Positions 37,901 to 52,900 of a stretch of 64,000 nucleotides of DNA are shown piece after piece. How positions within the stretch are numbered: position 1 is the stretch's first letter; every line of letters starts with the position of its first letter. The DNA comes from Lottia gigantea (Eukaryota; Mollusca; Gastropoda; Lottiidae): NCBI RefSeq assembly GCF_000327385.1, contig NW_008707002.1, forward strand, positions 121,729 to 185,728, given 5' to 3'. The notes beneath the pieces were generated by a model that was not told where the DNA came from, did not search any database, and saw only the letters and a list, made by a program, of their open reading frames with translations. The position numbers and the translations under genes were made by a program.

Positions 37901-40900
37901 ATAAGCCACACTAGAGAATATAAGGGATATTGAAAGTCATCAAATGTCTCTGTAGGACTAAAAGTTGGCTGCCAGTCTAGAATGAAGTGTTCTAGAAGAG
38001 TGAATATACTCTGTCACTATCCAATAGACCAATATAATTCCAATTGTCAAAATAAGAACTAATTTTCTTTATTAAATCTGACTCATGTACAAGTTTTTCA
38101 TTGACAAAATTTCCAATATCTAGAAACAATTTCAGTTCCTGCAATTGGCCTCGAGGTCTGACACAGTTCCTGACAATTGTTCAAGGATCAGCGAAGTCAA
38201 TCAATAGGTCAAGGGTCAATGGTTTTGATTGATCAATATTATTAAATATGAATATACAATGACAATGATAAATACTGAGATAAAAGGAGAGAGAAAGATA
38301 ACATGAGATGAATTGTGAACAGTAATTGGTGTTAATATTATATTATTTATAACCTAGTGTTTATATTCAACTCACTATATTAAATAATGTTTAGGACATT
38401 TCATATTTTAGCAAAGTTCTGTACTATAGAAATTAATTATAAATCAAGATTTTTAAAAGTTTTGGGGTTTTTTTGGTGTAGGATTGTTTCTAAAGAATGT
38501 TCAGAAGAAAACATTTCATGGTATATCAATGATATTACTGTGTATAACTATGGTATATCAATGATATTACCCTGTATAACTATGGTATATCATTGATATT
38601 GCCCTCTATAACTGTGGTATATCAATGATATTAACCTCTCTAACTATGAGTTATTGATGATATTGCCCCGAGGCCAAGTGTGTATTATTATTGTTGTAAT
38701 ATTGGTGAATTATCCGAATACAAAGAGATTAATTTGAATAACTAATCAGTTGGAATAATTCACTTTGATTCAAACATCAGGGTCAACTCCTAGCTCGTCA
38801 TCGCGTTTCATCGACAACTTCAAGTGGATAGTGATAAATGCATCTCAATAATCTTCTAGCCTTTGTTTGAGAGTTGCCCAGTAGGCAGAAATATCTTGAC
38901 AAGAAACAGTCTTTATAAAAAGTGAGAGAAAGAAAGATGAATTATTATTGAGCTTGACTAATCATTTCATCAAATACAGAAAAAAAACACAAATTGATGA
39001 TGAAATTATTGAATTGTAACAAAATAAAAATGAGTTATAAATATTTGATAATAACTGAGAAACTCGCCAGAGAATACTTCTGACATTAAAATATTATTTA
39101 TAAAAACAATACACTTGTAAATATTATTTATAATTGTTTTAATATGTTGTTTTTATTGATGTACAGTAATTTTATATTAAACTATCATCTGCAAAAATAT
39201 TGGCCAAAAATAGTCACAGGAGTAGACATTTTCATTCATTGTTATACAATGATATACAATCTTGTACATGTTAGTAAAATGTTGTACAATATTGTATAGT
39301 GTTGTACAGTATTCTACCATGTTGTAAAGTGTTGTAGATTGGTCTATGTAATGTTTCACAATGATCTACTATGTTGTACAATGTTGTACAATGTTGTAAC
39401 AGGTTGTACAATATTGCACAGTATTCTACTATGTTGTAAAGTGTTGTACATTGGTCTATAATGTTCTACAATGATATACTATGTTGTACAATAAAGCAGT
39501 GATCTACAGTGTTGTACAATGTATGAATATGATGTAAAATACTAGTAATAATTCACCATCATGAGTTTGTATCTGTATCTAAATGATAATTATATTCCAT
39601 TACTTCCTATCCCTAGTCTGTGATGAACCTTTATGATAAAATTATAGAAATTTATTAATTTTCCTCGATAATGAAATGTGTTTTTATCAGAATTATTATA
39701 AAGGTATCAAAAGGAATATTTTGTATAAAAATGAATCGTTCTGATTATTAACATTAAGTGATATTTTCAAATGATTTGATCTAAGAATTGATAACATTTA
39801 TAAATCGTTTTTCTCTTTGATTTTGTCCGATTTCAACTGATTCATATACAAATGCAGGGAAATTAAAAATTTATTGTAATAATGACAAGTACCTGACATT
39901 TCTGATGAAATGACAAATTAGTAATTTGCTGATCAGTTGATTGTAAAATGTTAGGATAATCAATGATAGAACCAGGTTGTACAACCTACCAGTAATTACC
40001 ATTATTAAACTTTATTCTTACAATAATTTCTAATTCAAATATTATATTATTATTCTTGATCTATAGTGATTTTAATATTTATATTATATACTCTCACTTT
40101 TACACCAGTATAAATTAATCAAAAAAAATATCAGTTTCTTTTCCCCTACTTTCAGCCCTGCCCCAAAACCTATTCCTTGCTCCAGCATCTAACAAACCCT
40201 TCCCCCCTCTCACCCTTACCCTCCCTCAATCCAGCTTTCAGTAGCTAATAATAACTAAATTGTTTCTATTGTTATCCACTAATAAAAGATGATTAACGAA
40301 CTTGGGTCAGGATTCTCGTTAATTTTGACGTTCATTCTGACCTTTCTTTTAGTCTCTATTCTCCAGAGACCTCATACAAACTGTCATTGTTCAATCTTGG
40401 ATATCAGGTCTCTTTCTATTCTAGATGTTCTGTTGGTAGTATATCAAGTTTTAAACTTACCTAACACTCAAATAATTCATGTTTATTCTATATAAAATGA
40501 AATGAATGGAGTATTACATCCTACTATTATGGATTTCAGGTTTTTTGCTATCATTAGTACTTAGGTTTACTATTTCTGCACCTGATTTGGCTAGTGAGGA
40601 CGGGCAACGCCATGCAGTGTGTAATGAGTGAAATTTTGAAGCACTGCATACTATCTATAAGATATTCTACATCCACCTAAAAAAATTCTATTATTCAGAA
40701 GGAATATTTCTGTGTTTGTGTTTACGTATTTATAATATACTGAACAATAGAGTTGTTGACAAGACGTTGTTTACAAGTATAATTTGTTTACTGATCTCTA
40801 TTAAGAAGATCAACAATAATTCATCTATTTGTTTATGTTATTAATATATTGTTTATTTGTTATTATCCCTGATTACAACATTGTAACACATAGTAACAAC

Positions 40901-43900
40901 TTCTGATTATAAAATGAAACTGAGTTTTAATTCCTACTGTTTTGTTGTTGTGTAATTAAGAGTGTTAATGTTATCATACAGCTAGGAAAATGTAGGTTGA
41001 ATGAAGAGGTTGAGGGTAGAAATTCTTAGTAACAAAAATAATTCATTTTGAATTGAAATAAAGCTTTCTTAAGGTGATAAAATTATAAACGAAAGACAAA
41101 AGAATGAAGAAATCTTGACTCATTAAACAGTGGAAAGAAACACGTCGAAAATTTGAAGAATAAAATATTAATTACAGGGAAATTTCATCTCGTCTTTTCT
41201 TATACAGCTCTTAATTAACAACGAACTTTTACTCTGTCTTCTAACCTCTTCACATACCATATTAAACTCTATTTCATCTCTAATCATAATTTTCACGACA
41301 AATTATTCGCTGACCCTAGAAAATCTCCAGCCAAACACTTAGATCATCTCTTCAAACTATAATTTCATTTCTCTACCGTAGTTACTCTAATAATACAGTT
41401 ATTTCTTAGTGAAGAAGAGCTAGAATTGTTAATGTAATGGTATATTTTTTATCATATAGATATTACATGTTGTTTTTTTTTGTGCAAGAACTAATAACTA
41501 ATAATTAATAACTTTTAAATTCCAATATCTCAAGTTGTAACATTTTTTTCTAGCTATACATCTTTACCTTAGTCATTCCAATACGCTGTTTGAATGGGAC
41601 TCTTAGTTATAATGAGACAGCTATCACGTCAGAGCGGTATTAACAGAGGAAGTACGGTAATAATGTCAGAACTGGATTCAGTCAAGCTAAGAATTAGATC
41701 AGTGTTGGCAACACTTCACGACAGTCCAAGTCACACTGTATAGTCCACATCATACCTAATCAAATTACAAGCCGATTATCATCCAATAAATTCAATCAGA
41801 ATATCGCGACCCTTTCACCACCATCGTGTTAACATCGATATTATTATATCTCTACAAGTTATAGCCATAATTATTTTCTTTATTCTATAATTAACTTTAA
41901 CTCTGACCCTTGACCTCCAGCTGTCATCTTCAAATCGTCAAGCAACTCGACTAAATATAGAAATTCACTGATACGCCTATTAGCACTGGCAATCAGAGAA
42001 AGATCAATGCCAAGAGAATGTGGCTGGATTTTATTGGGTCCATTGGGTTCCAGGTCCTTAAAGTTAAAACATTCCGCTGATGAAATTGTAAAACATCAAC
42101 ACAATAATCAATAACATTGTTGAAATCAGTATAAAAAATGATTTTAAAAACTTGATATTCAATATAAAATGATGAGAGACTGAGTTCAGATTGAAAAGTT
42201 TTTAAAATAAAACAAGAATGTGTCTGTGATATTAAAGATAAAATCTGTGAAAACAATCAACAGCACTGTGACACTTTTACATTGTCAATATTACTATTTT
42301 TACAATTTCATATCTTTTACCAAAAAAATCACAAAATTTCTACCAAAGTCAACAGATATTGTTGAAAAGTCCACATGATATTTGTTCTGTATTTTTTAAA
42401 TATGAATTTGACCACGTTTTATTGTTGATTGTCCTGAAATCTCTCTCTCATTTTTATCATTTCTTAAATTATTTTTATAAAATGTTTGATCTTGAATAAA
42501 AAATTAAAATTTGCATGGTCCACATCAATATGATTGTTAAAAATTGTCAAATATTGTCAAGTCTGAAGCAATTTTAAGGTATGAGAAATTGTCACTAGAC
42601 GTGAAATGAGAATATAACTCATAATAAAACAAAAAGCACTGGCCAAGGTCTGAAGAAATGTATAGTCAAGTCTGAGATGCGCTAACTATCAAGACAGCTT
42701 CAGATCCACAAAACAGAGTTAGATATAGGACTGAGGTCAAGCATTTCTGATATTGAATCCTGATCAGGACAAAAAGTTAGAATGTTGCTCTCAGAGTAAA
42801 GGAGGTGAAAACACAGCAATTTCTCAAGACAAAAGCTAAATGCCACAGCCGGTGTATTTGAAATTAATTTCTAATATCAACTAATCACCTCCACCAGGTT
42901 GTTTATGATAATGTAATTAAGAATATCAATTAACCAGCTAATTAATAGATTAATTAAAAATTATAAGTTTATAAGATAAGATAATATAGTCATATCAAAT
43001 TTAAATTGTTTTATATATAGATATACGTGACAGAGAAATAAAAACTCTGAATTTTATCAAGTCTGGTTACAATTCTAATACCTTCAGTTTTATAATAATC
43101 GAATATCAAAATATCTTAAATATACAGTGAGACAATTAATTCCATGTTCAAATCTAAATTATTAGATTCTGAAACTTAAATTTTGATCAGAATGGCTAGT
43201 GATGCAGGACTTTCTTTTACTTCTATTTCATCTTATATATCTGAGTCACTCAAAAACTCTTTCAGAGAGTTCACATAGCTAATAATGATTATTTGGTATT
43301 CAAGATTCAGAGATTGTAATATTCAAATTATCAAGAAATTTATTTCAAAGTTAAATAAACTAAATTATAATTTATGAATATAATTATTGCTGTGTATTAA
43401 AATAACTAACATATAGAAATTATTAATGATTATTAGAATGTTAGCCATCTGGTGTGATTAGACATCAGGTCAACCAAACAACCATCACCAGAACTCACTG
43501 AAATCCTGTTAGGCATTACACAGTGTTCATAGGGCGTTAATAACACTAGAGTGTTCACACAGTGTTATTAATAGTTTAATGAAGCAGAAATGATCGGCTT
43601 GTTTTAAACCTGGGCTGTGGGAATACAGACAGAAGACGATGAAAACAAACTCAAATCAAGAAATTAAAACTTTTCTCAGTTGAAGACTGGTTACAGACAA
43701 CTTGAGACTTCAAACATGATTATATTACTAACTTATCAAGCCAATTTTGAATCTAAAACCACAATCTATAAACTGACAATTATTATTACAGCTCAATGCT
43801 TTTCAACATCCTATGAAGACTCACAAAATTCTGTCATTTCCAGGTTCAGTTGTGGTACAATCAGAGCATGTAGAGTAGATTTCAGAGATGTCATTTTTAT

Positions 43901-46900
43901 TAATAGTCAAACAAGATTGGTAAAATAATATAAGTATATAGAATGAGAGTGAAGTAGATTTAACTCCAAAAAAGGTAAATCACACCTAAAAGCCACAAGT
44001 GGAATGTCATAATATAAAATTGATGAGACAATAAACCTCAATCTAATGGATAACACCTGGATTAAACTAGGTCAGTAAAATTAAGATGTCTAATTATTTA
44101 TCTTGACAATGAAATATTGTATTAATAATTATTAGAAATAACGAACGTGGGAAAACCTGGGTAAATATGAAAAATAAAAACGGGTTTAGTTTGTTAGAGA
44201 GAGAATAATGACAAGTAGTAGTTTTGGATCAAAATGACAGAGAGATATTTCACCAGATAATTTCTAGATTGTTTCTCACTATTGTTTTAAACAATGACTC
44301 ATTTTCTTTGCAAGTTTAAATTATCACTTCTCTTTCTTCAAATGATGTCTCTATTATTATTATTATATGATGTGATGCCCAAATAAGTTCATTGAAGTGC
44401 TGTTGAATTTAGGTTGTTAAAAAACCAAGTCACAGAGCAGTATTTTCTCAAGTTTAAATTACTACTCCAATTCTTCAATTAATGTTATTATTAATTTATA
44501 TGATGCCCAAATAAGTTCATGTTATTAGTTGTGGACGTCACTGAATTTCACACCGAGTTGACAAACAAGTAGTAAGCAATAAGTCGTTTTTTTCTTGTCC
44601 TCCAAAATTAACTTCCTACTGACTCATACTGACCAGTGTTTCAGAGAGATATCATCATTCTTCTTCAACCCTTCCCCCCCCCCCCCCCCCCACCATCTAT
44701 CTAACAAGTATTCAGAGAGAGTAAGCATGATATAAGTACAATCCTTCAAAACCATGTCCATGATGCCATCTACCAGCATCAAACAACCCACCTCTTAAAG
44801 AGTATCCATATCTACCAGCATCAAACAACCCACCTCTTAACGAGTATCCATATTTACCAGCATCAAACAACCCACCTCCCAACTTCTAACAGGTATATCT
44901 ATAGCAAGGTGAGAGGTCTGGCAGGGAAAAACACATTCCCATGTCATGTTAGTATTGACCTTATTAAAGGCAGGTTGTAGAAGGTGTTAAACAGATAACC
45001 CTAACAGACCCTCGACAAATAAAACATGAAAGTGTACATATTGAAAGGTGAATAAAATATAAAATGGTAGAAATTTGAAAATAAACAGAATCAAGCATTT
45101 TGACAGTTCTGATGTTTTCTGAATGTTTTTTATGTTAATTAACATTTTAAATAGAACTGGTGATATTTGATAGAAGATTGAATAGAGAATATTCTTCTCC
45201 TGTTCAAGGAGTTGCTATATCTCACTAGATTCCTGATGGAAATTAATCTGTATACTTATTATAGATATACCACTTTAATATTATTAGCTATTTTCAACCA
45301 GGGAGATATTATTAGCTGTCTTTATAAGACTATTGTTGATTTAAATAAAGATTGTAAGAACAAGGAATGCTAGGGGTGGGGCAGTAACTTTGAGCAAGGA
45401 AGGAGTTGGTCATTAAGTTTTAGGTCTGTAAATCTTGTGTCAAGGAATGAGGTGGCCACATCTTGAAGGGGGGCGTATTAAAAATATCAGCTCAAAAACC
45501 AAAATCAACAAATTAAAATTCCATTCCATCCTCAAAACTAGAATTAAGAATTCAATCAAGAAATAAACAAGTAAAATATGATCCAGAAAGAATTAAAATG
45601 ATAAGAAATTGGATACAGAAATCAGAAACACAATCGCAAAATGATTTAACTCGTTAAAATGTTAATTAACGAGAAAGGAGAAGAAAATTTGATAAAATAG
45701 ACAAATATTATGTTTGAAATAATCCAGATTTCATTTTAAACAATTTTCTGACATTTTGAAGAAACAAACAGCTGAACTATTTACCTCCCAAAACGATTTT
45801 CACCATTTTACTCTTTTCACTTTTAATTTCTTACTTTTGATGTGTCAAGAACAAAAGGCAAACAGCAGAAAAAATACCTCGAAACAAACTGAATATTTCT
45901 AATAAAATAAGGAATTTGATAGAAAAACTTACAGGAATATTTATAGACTTAGAAAAGATAAGACAACAAAAATATAAAAAATATATAAAATTTTTATTGG
46001 TGAAATAAAATGATACGATTGCACTTAATTTTTGATACAACTCGATATTGAGAATATGTTTTTTGGACAATTTATATACCACAGTTCCTCATTATAAACA
46101 TATTTAAACCTATCAATAAAGTATGAGACATTACCAGCTGCAACCATTGCCTAATATCACAGGAAATACTCTGCCCATTCAAGTACAGTTTTACAGAATT
46201 AAACAATTTTCCAACAGTTTAGACATCTGACCAATCCTATATATTACAACTGTTTTACAATTTTACTACAAATTTTGTCTGTTCTAGACTGTATATTTCC
46301 TATATTTCAGACCACACACTTTAAAAAACTGTACAGAGTTCCACCAACCAGACCAAACCAAACTAGACGTAGACAAGAGTAGATATTTTACAACTCTCTA
46401 GTTTATTCTTCTATTTTAAAAACCAATTTGATTCATGACAACGTTCCAAATAACACGTGCAGCGAAGAAATATATTTTATAATTGTTTAAAATATCTAGT
46501 TTTATCTCAAAATATCAAATTTCTAGCAAATTTCTCTCCAAAACTCTGGCACCTATCAAAATTGGCACTTTTCATAAAATTTAAGATTTAAAAATTTCTT
46601 TATGTATCCTGTGGTAAAGGTTTCAAAATTTATGAGTTTTATGATTTTTCACATCTGTCTCGAGAATTTGATATTTTTTTTATAAAATTTAGGGGAAGAA
46701 TCAAATGATATAAAATTAGTCAGATTTATATTTTTCAAACAGTTGTGGTAGAAATCAAGAAAGATAGGGGTGATATGAAAGTTTTGTTGGAATATTAGAT
46801 TTATACAGATCATTGTTACTTGTTGATATTGTAAAAACACAGCAAATAAAATCAGACAAGATAACTTAAAATCATTGAGGATAACATTAATATTTCCAAA

Positions 46901-49900
46901 ACTAATATGTTAAAACTGGACTCGTTCACTCGTTCCTGAATTCTTACTTCAAGGATGTTGTTTTTGACAGCATCCATGCCGTGAGGGGTGGAGACCGCGT
47001 AAGAGAGAAGGATCGATTTTGAGGGTCAGACTTAAACCGAAAAAAAACTAAAATTGGGACAAACTAGAATTCTGAATAATATATTTAAATCAATGAGTGC
47101 CAAAGTTTACAGGATGTTTGTAGAAAGTAAAATTAATACATATATATATATATAGCTAGACCCACGAATACATCAGTGAAAAATATAAACACAAAACCTT
47201 GAAACTTGTCCAAATAATATATAAACTTCACATTATTATATAGAGACATTGTCTAGGTTGAATTATACTAGAGTCATTATTCCATCCTACATATTCATCA
47301 TTTTATCTTATACGTTCTACAGACGTTCTTCTAATGTAATAATATACACCTCCGAGTACTGCCCTCTACAATATTCTTAATGATAAATAGCAATATTTCA
47401 TTGACCTTCCACATCTTTTCTCTAAACTATTTATAATCCTATTTTTCACCTGATTTAAAGAATACCTGATGAAGTTGAATAAAGACATATGAATATAAGA
47501 AATAAAGATATACTGGTATATATGATATTGTAATGCCCTGTTATTTTAATATTATATTATATCTCTAGTCTATATTATTAAATTGTTTAATATCTTCCAC
47601 ATTTCTTACAACTTATATATCTTTATTTACATGATTAATTTACTATTTTATTATACATGTTACTAGGCCTACACTTTAATTTACCAATTTCCTCTCTGAC
47701 TTTATAACTGAAAAACTATTAGAATGAGGCTGTCTATACAGATCAACAGATAGCGGAGCTTGATTCAGAAAGGGAGGGAGGTATGGGGATCCCATGGGCA
47801 CTTGTCAAAGAATTAAAAAATGCACCCAGCAGATAAAAAGGTTTCAGTCTCTCTGCCCCCACTCTACCTGAGTATCTACACCTTTAAAAAGATTCATATA
47901 ACAAATAATAAGATATTATATCTATATATGATTATATTTGGAGTGTCAGAATATAAAATATTCAGGAGCTAACATGGGGGTCAGGAATAGGGTCAGGTCA
48001 GGTCAGAGGTCAGATGATGTATTTTGGGGAGTGTAAAGAGATTATGAATCATATTTTAAGAATTATTTTGTGAAGTTGAAATAATAATAGAGAGTTATTT
48101 ATAAGTTAAAATAAACAAAGGAGGGAGACTTATATTGATATAGTTTCTTATTCTCTTCCCTTTTCTTAACTCAGGGGTGATGCTGGAGAGAGGGTGTGGG
48201 GGAGTGGGGGGGTGGTGTAGACTACACTAATTTCATTACATCACTAATGATAATCCTTTTAGAGTGTCCATCATTCCCTTCTAGAGACTCCACATAGCTT
48301 ACAGTGAGATCCCATTCAGAGAGTCCACATTGCTCATGTAACATCCCTTTCAGAGAGTCCACATAGCTTACAGTGAGATCCCATTCAGAGAGTCCACATA
48401 TCTGACAATCTTGCCCTCCTAGAGAGTCGACATATTTGACAATCTTGCCCTTCTAGAGAGTCCACATAGCTAACATATCATCTAGATATCAAACCACACT
48501 AAGCAATGTTTTAAGTCAGTAATAATTTGTAGATGAAGGGTTGAACTGACAAAGAAAAAGTAAAGTTTTTGTGAAGCACAAAAGAAAGTAGGTTGAGATA
48601 TCATCAAGTTATAATGAATATCATTTTCTTGGTCCCTAATTTTCTTTCTTACACCAAATAATCATCCCTTAATGACCCTCAAAATACAATAGAAACAGGG
48701 GATATTACTTCACATATAGACTCAAGTCATAGCTTTGTGGGGCCTTGAAAGGGTTTTATTAAAATAACATTATGCAAGATGAACAAAGGAGTATTTTAAG
48801 ATATAAAAAGTGAAGGAAATATCTGAATGAATGACAGGTTTTCTAGCTTGTTATAATTTTTCAGTTTTTGTTCACATATTGGGATAATTTGACATTGAGA
48901 TTGTGAAAATACCCCCAGGGGCTGATGAGAGATTTGAGCCCCTTTTTACCGTGTTAAATAACTTACAAAGCTACTGTAAAATAAACACAGGCTGAACACT
49001 GGCATCAGGCAGGAGAGAAAGGACCCCAGATGAATGTTTGTTTAAGAAATGATGTTATTAATCGAGACTCGTTTATCCCAATCTAGCCCCGGGGGTGAGG
49101 GGACCCGGCTCGCTGTTTTCTCTCATCATCGCTCAAGTTAATAGAAAATTTCTGCCGATATTTGTAGTAATTAAACGTGAAAGAGGCGAGAAATTGGAGT
49201 TGAAATTTTGAATAATGGTGAAAAAAATACACCATTCTTCTTCGTATTGACTGACATTGAATTAGTTATTATATCTATACACTTCCAGCAGATGGCGCTT
49301 TTTTAAATTTCAAAATTTTTGTTACTTTAATTTTGACGATAAATTATAACAATACAGAAAGTCGTCTTAGTTGTTATCCGATACTTCGCGAACAATGACG
49401 TAAAAAATGATTTTTAAATTGATACTCTCTTGACGTTAAATTATGATGTCCTGAAACGACGGATATGTAAATTAGATATTATACGAATATTTTTATTAAA
49501 TTAATTTTTGGTTGTTAAAAGCTGACCCTAGAATCAAGAAAAGATAATTTAATCAATCTTCTACCCCTATATTTCATTCAACTTTTCAATTTATTGAAAT
49601 TTTCACCTCATAATTAACAAACTTCACAGCTTTTCTCCGATGTTTTTGAAATTTGAGATTTTCGTCTTCACGTTATGAATAAAATAAAGTTTGGAATTAT
49701 TTTGATAGGAAATTTTAGACCTCATGAAATTAAAGAAGCTGAATTAAAATTCCATTCTTTTGATATTTTCTGGCTTGGCATTGAAATAAAAGAGTTGTTA
49801 AAATATCTTCAAGTCAATCCTGATAGCTTACTTCTTCTGGCACTAACCTTAATATTAGAAGCTGAAGTTGATTCAATTTTCATTTATATGTCAAATATTC

Positions 49901-52900
49901 TTGATTCAGATTTTTAAAGTAAGTTTTACTTTACTTAATCAATTTAGAAAATGACCCAAATTTTAAAACAGAATAAGTACTATTACCAATTGACTTATAA
50001 ACTTAATATTTCAGAGTTTTCCTTTTAAAATTATAAAACAAAAGATAAAGTATTGTTAACATAGACTTGATATTTTACCTAGCCCAGTATTGTTTTATCT
50101 GTTTGTTTTCTAGGCAAGTTATTGAGTCAAAATACCCCAATTCTGAAACAATCATTAATTTTAGAAATAGTTATTTTGGGATAGTATATTGCTGATTACA
50201 TGATTAAAATCTGAACCAAAACAACAAACAAAAAATTCTTGAACTATGATGATGTTTAAAAATATTTGGGTTTGCCTTAAACTGATTTTATCATTTTGGT
50301 TGTTTGGATGTCCTTTGTGCAAGTTTGAAATGTATCATAAATAGTTAAGGACAAGCTACAAGGATTAGCCAGTAGACGCATGGATGGGATTAAAAACTTC
50401 CCTCACCCCCTCATCACCTCCACCCCACCCCAAAACTTCACACAGTGAGGAGTATGACATCACCCCCCTGGGGAAGGTCTAAACCCCTAATAAGTAATAT
50501 CTAACAACTGTCACATCTGATAGGAACCATAAATGTCATCTGAATTATTGCTGATATTACTAACAAGTGTTTCTATAGAAATATTAAAACTAAGGTCCTG
50601 TGAGGGGTGGTGAATTGCCCCTGAAACTCAAAACACTTCAAATTTCATGCCACAAATCAACTCAATGTCATGACAGGAGGAAACAAAAATATTGACAAAA
50701 TTTTATGGAGATGACACAATAGGAATAAAAGAGAGGGCAAGACACTTGATTGACCTGTCGCCTATTTTACATCATGTTTTTCCACTTCAATTTTCATCCC
50801 CACCCCTCAGTCCGGCCAATAGGGCATTATTTTCACCCAGGTGAGTTATCTGAATAGTCCTGATTGTCAAGTTTTATTTCACCTTTGATAGAATTTATTG
50901 AGGCGTGTATATTTTAAATGATCTGCATATGAAATGTTGTCATTTGACAAATTTGTAATACATGTCACCTGTAGAGTGTTCACAATATCTGAGGCTTGCA
51001 GCCCTTTTTGTTTGATTTATGACCCCTTTATTGTAAATTACAAGGTTTTCTATGAAATCTTACAGGAGAAAATGACAGGCCATCAAGGTTCAATGATTTT
51101 TAATAGAATTTTACTTTCAATTGAGGAAATTGATTGTTAAAGCTGACCACTGTATCATGACTGAAGGAGTGACCAAGTTACATAACAGACAATAGTAAGA
51201 GGGGCCAGGTTTATAATTTCAAAAGAAACAGTAGCCATCACACCTGGGTGGTAGATCTTATCATCAAGTCTTATTAATTAAACACCAATTATATCATAAA
51301 CTCAATAGGGGACTGGATGTTGTAGACTTCAATATATAGCCCTTCATTGTTATCACTTATTTCCTGTTTGCTTTCTTATAATACACCAATATAAGTAAAA
51401 ATTCTCTTTTTAACCCTATTGAGTCGCCTGATTTGAATATGATATAAGATGATGTAAGAGTATATGGCATGTATTGGGTTAATAAGAAAGGGTATATAAT
51501 AAATGGATGGGAAAGGGTTAATGAAAGAAAAAGGAGTTCAGCTTCGTTGATTTTAAAAACAAAATTATTTTATAACATATCATAAATTTTCATCCAATCA
51601 GGAGATTACGTAACCACTGAATTGTGAACTCTCTAGAGGAATTATGACTAATATTTATAGACCTCTGTCAATGGGGATCATTGTTAAAAGGGTTAAAGGT
51701 TTTCAATTGAAATCGTTCTATTATAATTAGAGAGCAAGGGCTGATAAATCTTTCAAATGAGATGGAAAATTGTCAAATTACAACCTAACCCTGACCTGAT
51801 TACACTCTCTAACTAATCTGACATTTACCATAAATCTTTTTTAATGAAAGACCCCAATTTTAAAACCTCATAAGCAATTTTTGCCCACTAACTAATTTAT
51901 GCTTAGCCACCTTCTTCGTTCATTTTCAGGTAAAGCACTTCAAAAATTTCAAAACTTCCTATTGGCCTAAAATTTGTGTCTTATCTTGAATATGTATGTC
52001 AGTTACTAAGTTTCAAAAAGTCATAAAACTTTGGTAAAGCATTACCTAATTCCTAATTGAATTCCATTAACAAAAAGGTCTTGAGAAATATTGTCAAAAC
52101 TTCCTCCTTGACTTCTGATAGAAAAATTTGAAAATTTTGGTCATAAAAATCAACATGAAGATGTCAAAAAAAGAAAAACAAACAGAGACCATGGTACTGA
52201 ATTAAAAATAAAGTTTTCTTATATAACTTGATAATTTTAAACAACCTGAACCCAGTGGGGAGAAGAAAGGTGTTAAATTTTGTATTATTTTTACATGAAA
52301 TGTTACCAACTGAAATAGGTGACACTAATAAAAACAAAATGAAAGAAAACAAAATGTTGTATATAAAATTAAAATGTTATGTGAGGCAATATTATATAAC
52401 ATGTCTTAGTATATCTATAACAGGGGGCAGGGTTAAGGTGTAGGGGGTAGTGTAAAATCAATCCTCTCCCCTATCAAATATCAAATTGACACTAATTAAT
52501 GTCCTAATCAACATAAATAAAACATTGTGAACACTCTAAATCATATTAATTATAAAATTAATAGAGAACAAGGAAACATGGCCCCTAAGGGGTTAATTTG
52601 ACTTGGACTACATGTTAAATAAATCATGTCATATCACCATTTATTCCATATTTAGAAACATTTATGCATAAATTAATTAGTATTCGTAATAATATGCAAA
52701 TGAGGTTATCAGGACAATTAGATAAGAGTGGATCAAACTTCAGTGAAGAAAATTATTTTGAAATCAAATCTACCAAATTATAATTTCATTTCAGGAGAAT
52801 ATCTTAAATTTATTTTGAATATCAATTTTCTCAACGTCTTTCAAGTTTATAGAGTTATTCAAATTTCTGGCTAGCCATGTGGTCTGAAGAAAAAGAAAAG

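Noticed and set aside
44141-44160. Su(H)-type site CGTGGGAA in intron 1
   Set aside because: An 8-bp match is expected several times by chance in 64 kb; no cluster or conservation is visible.
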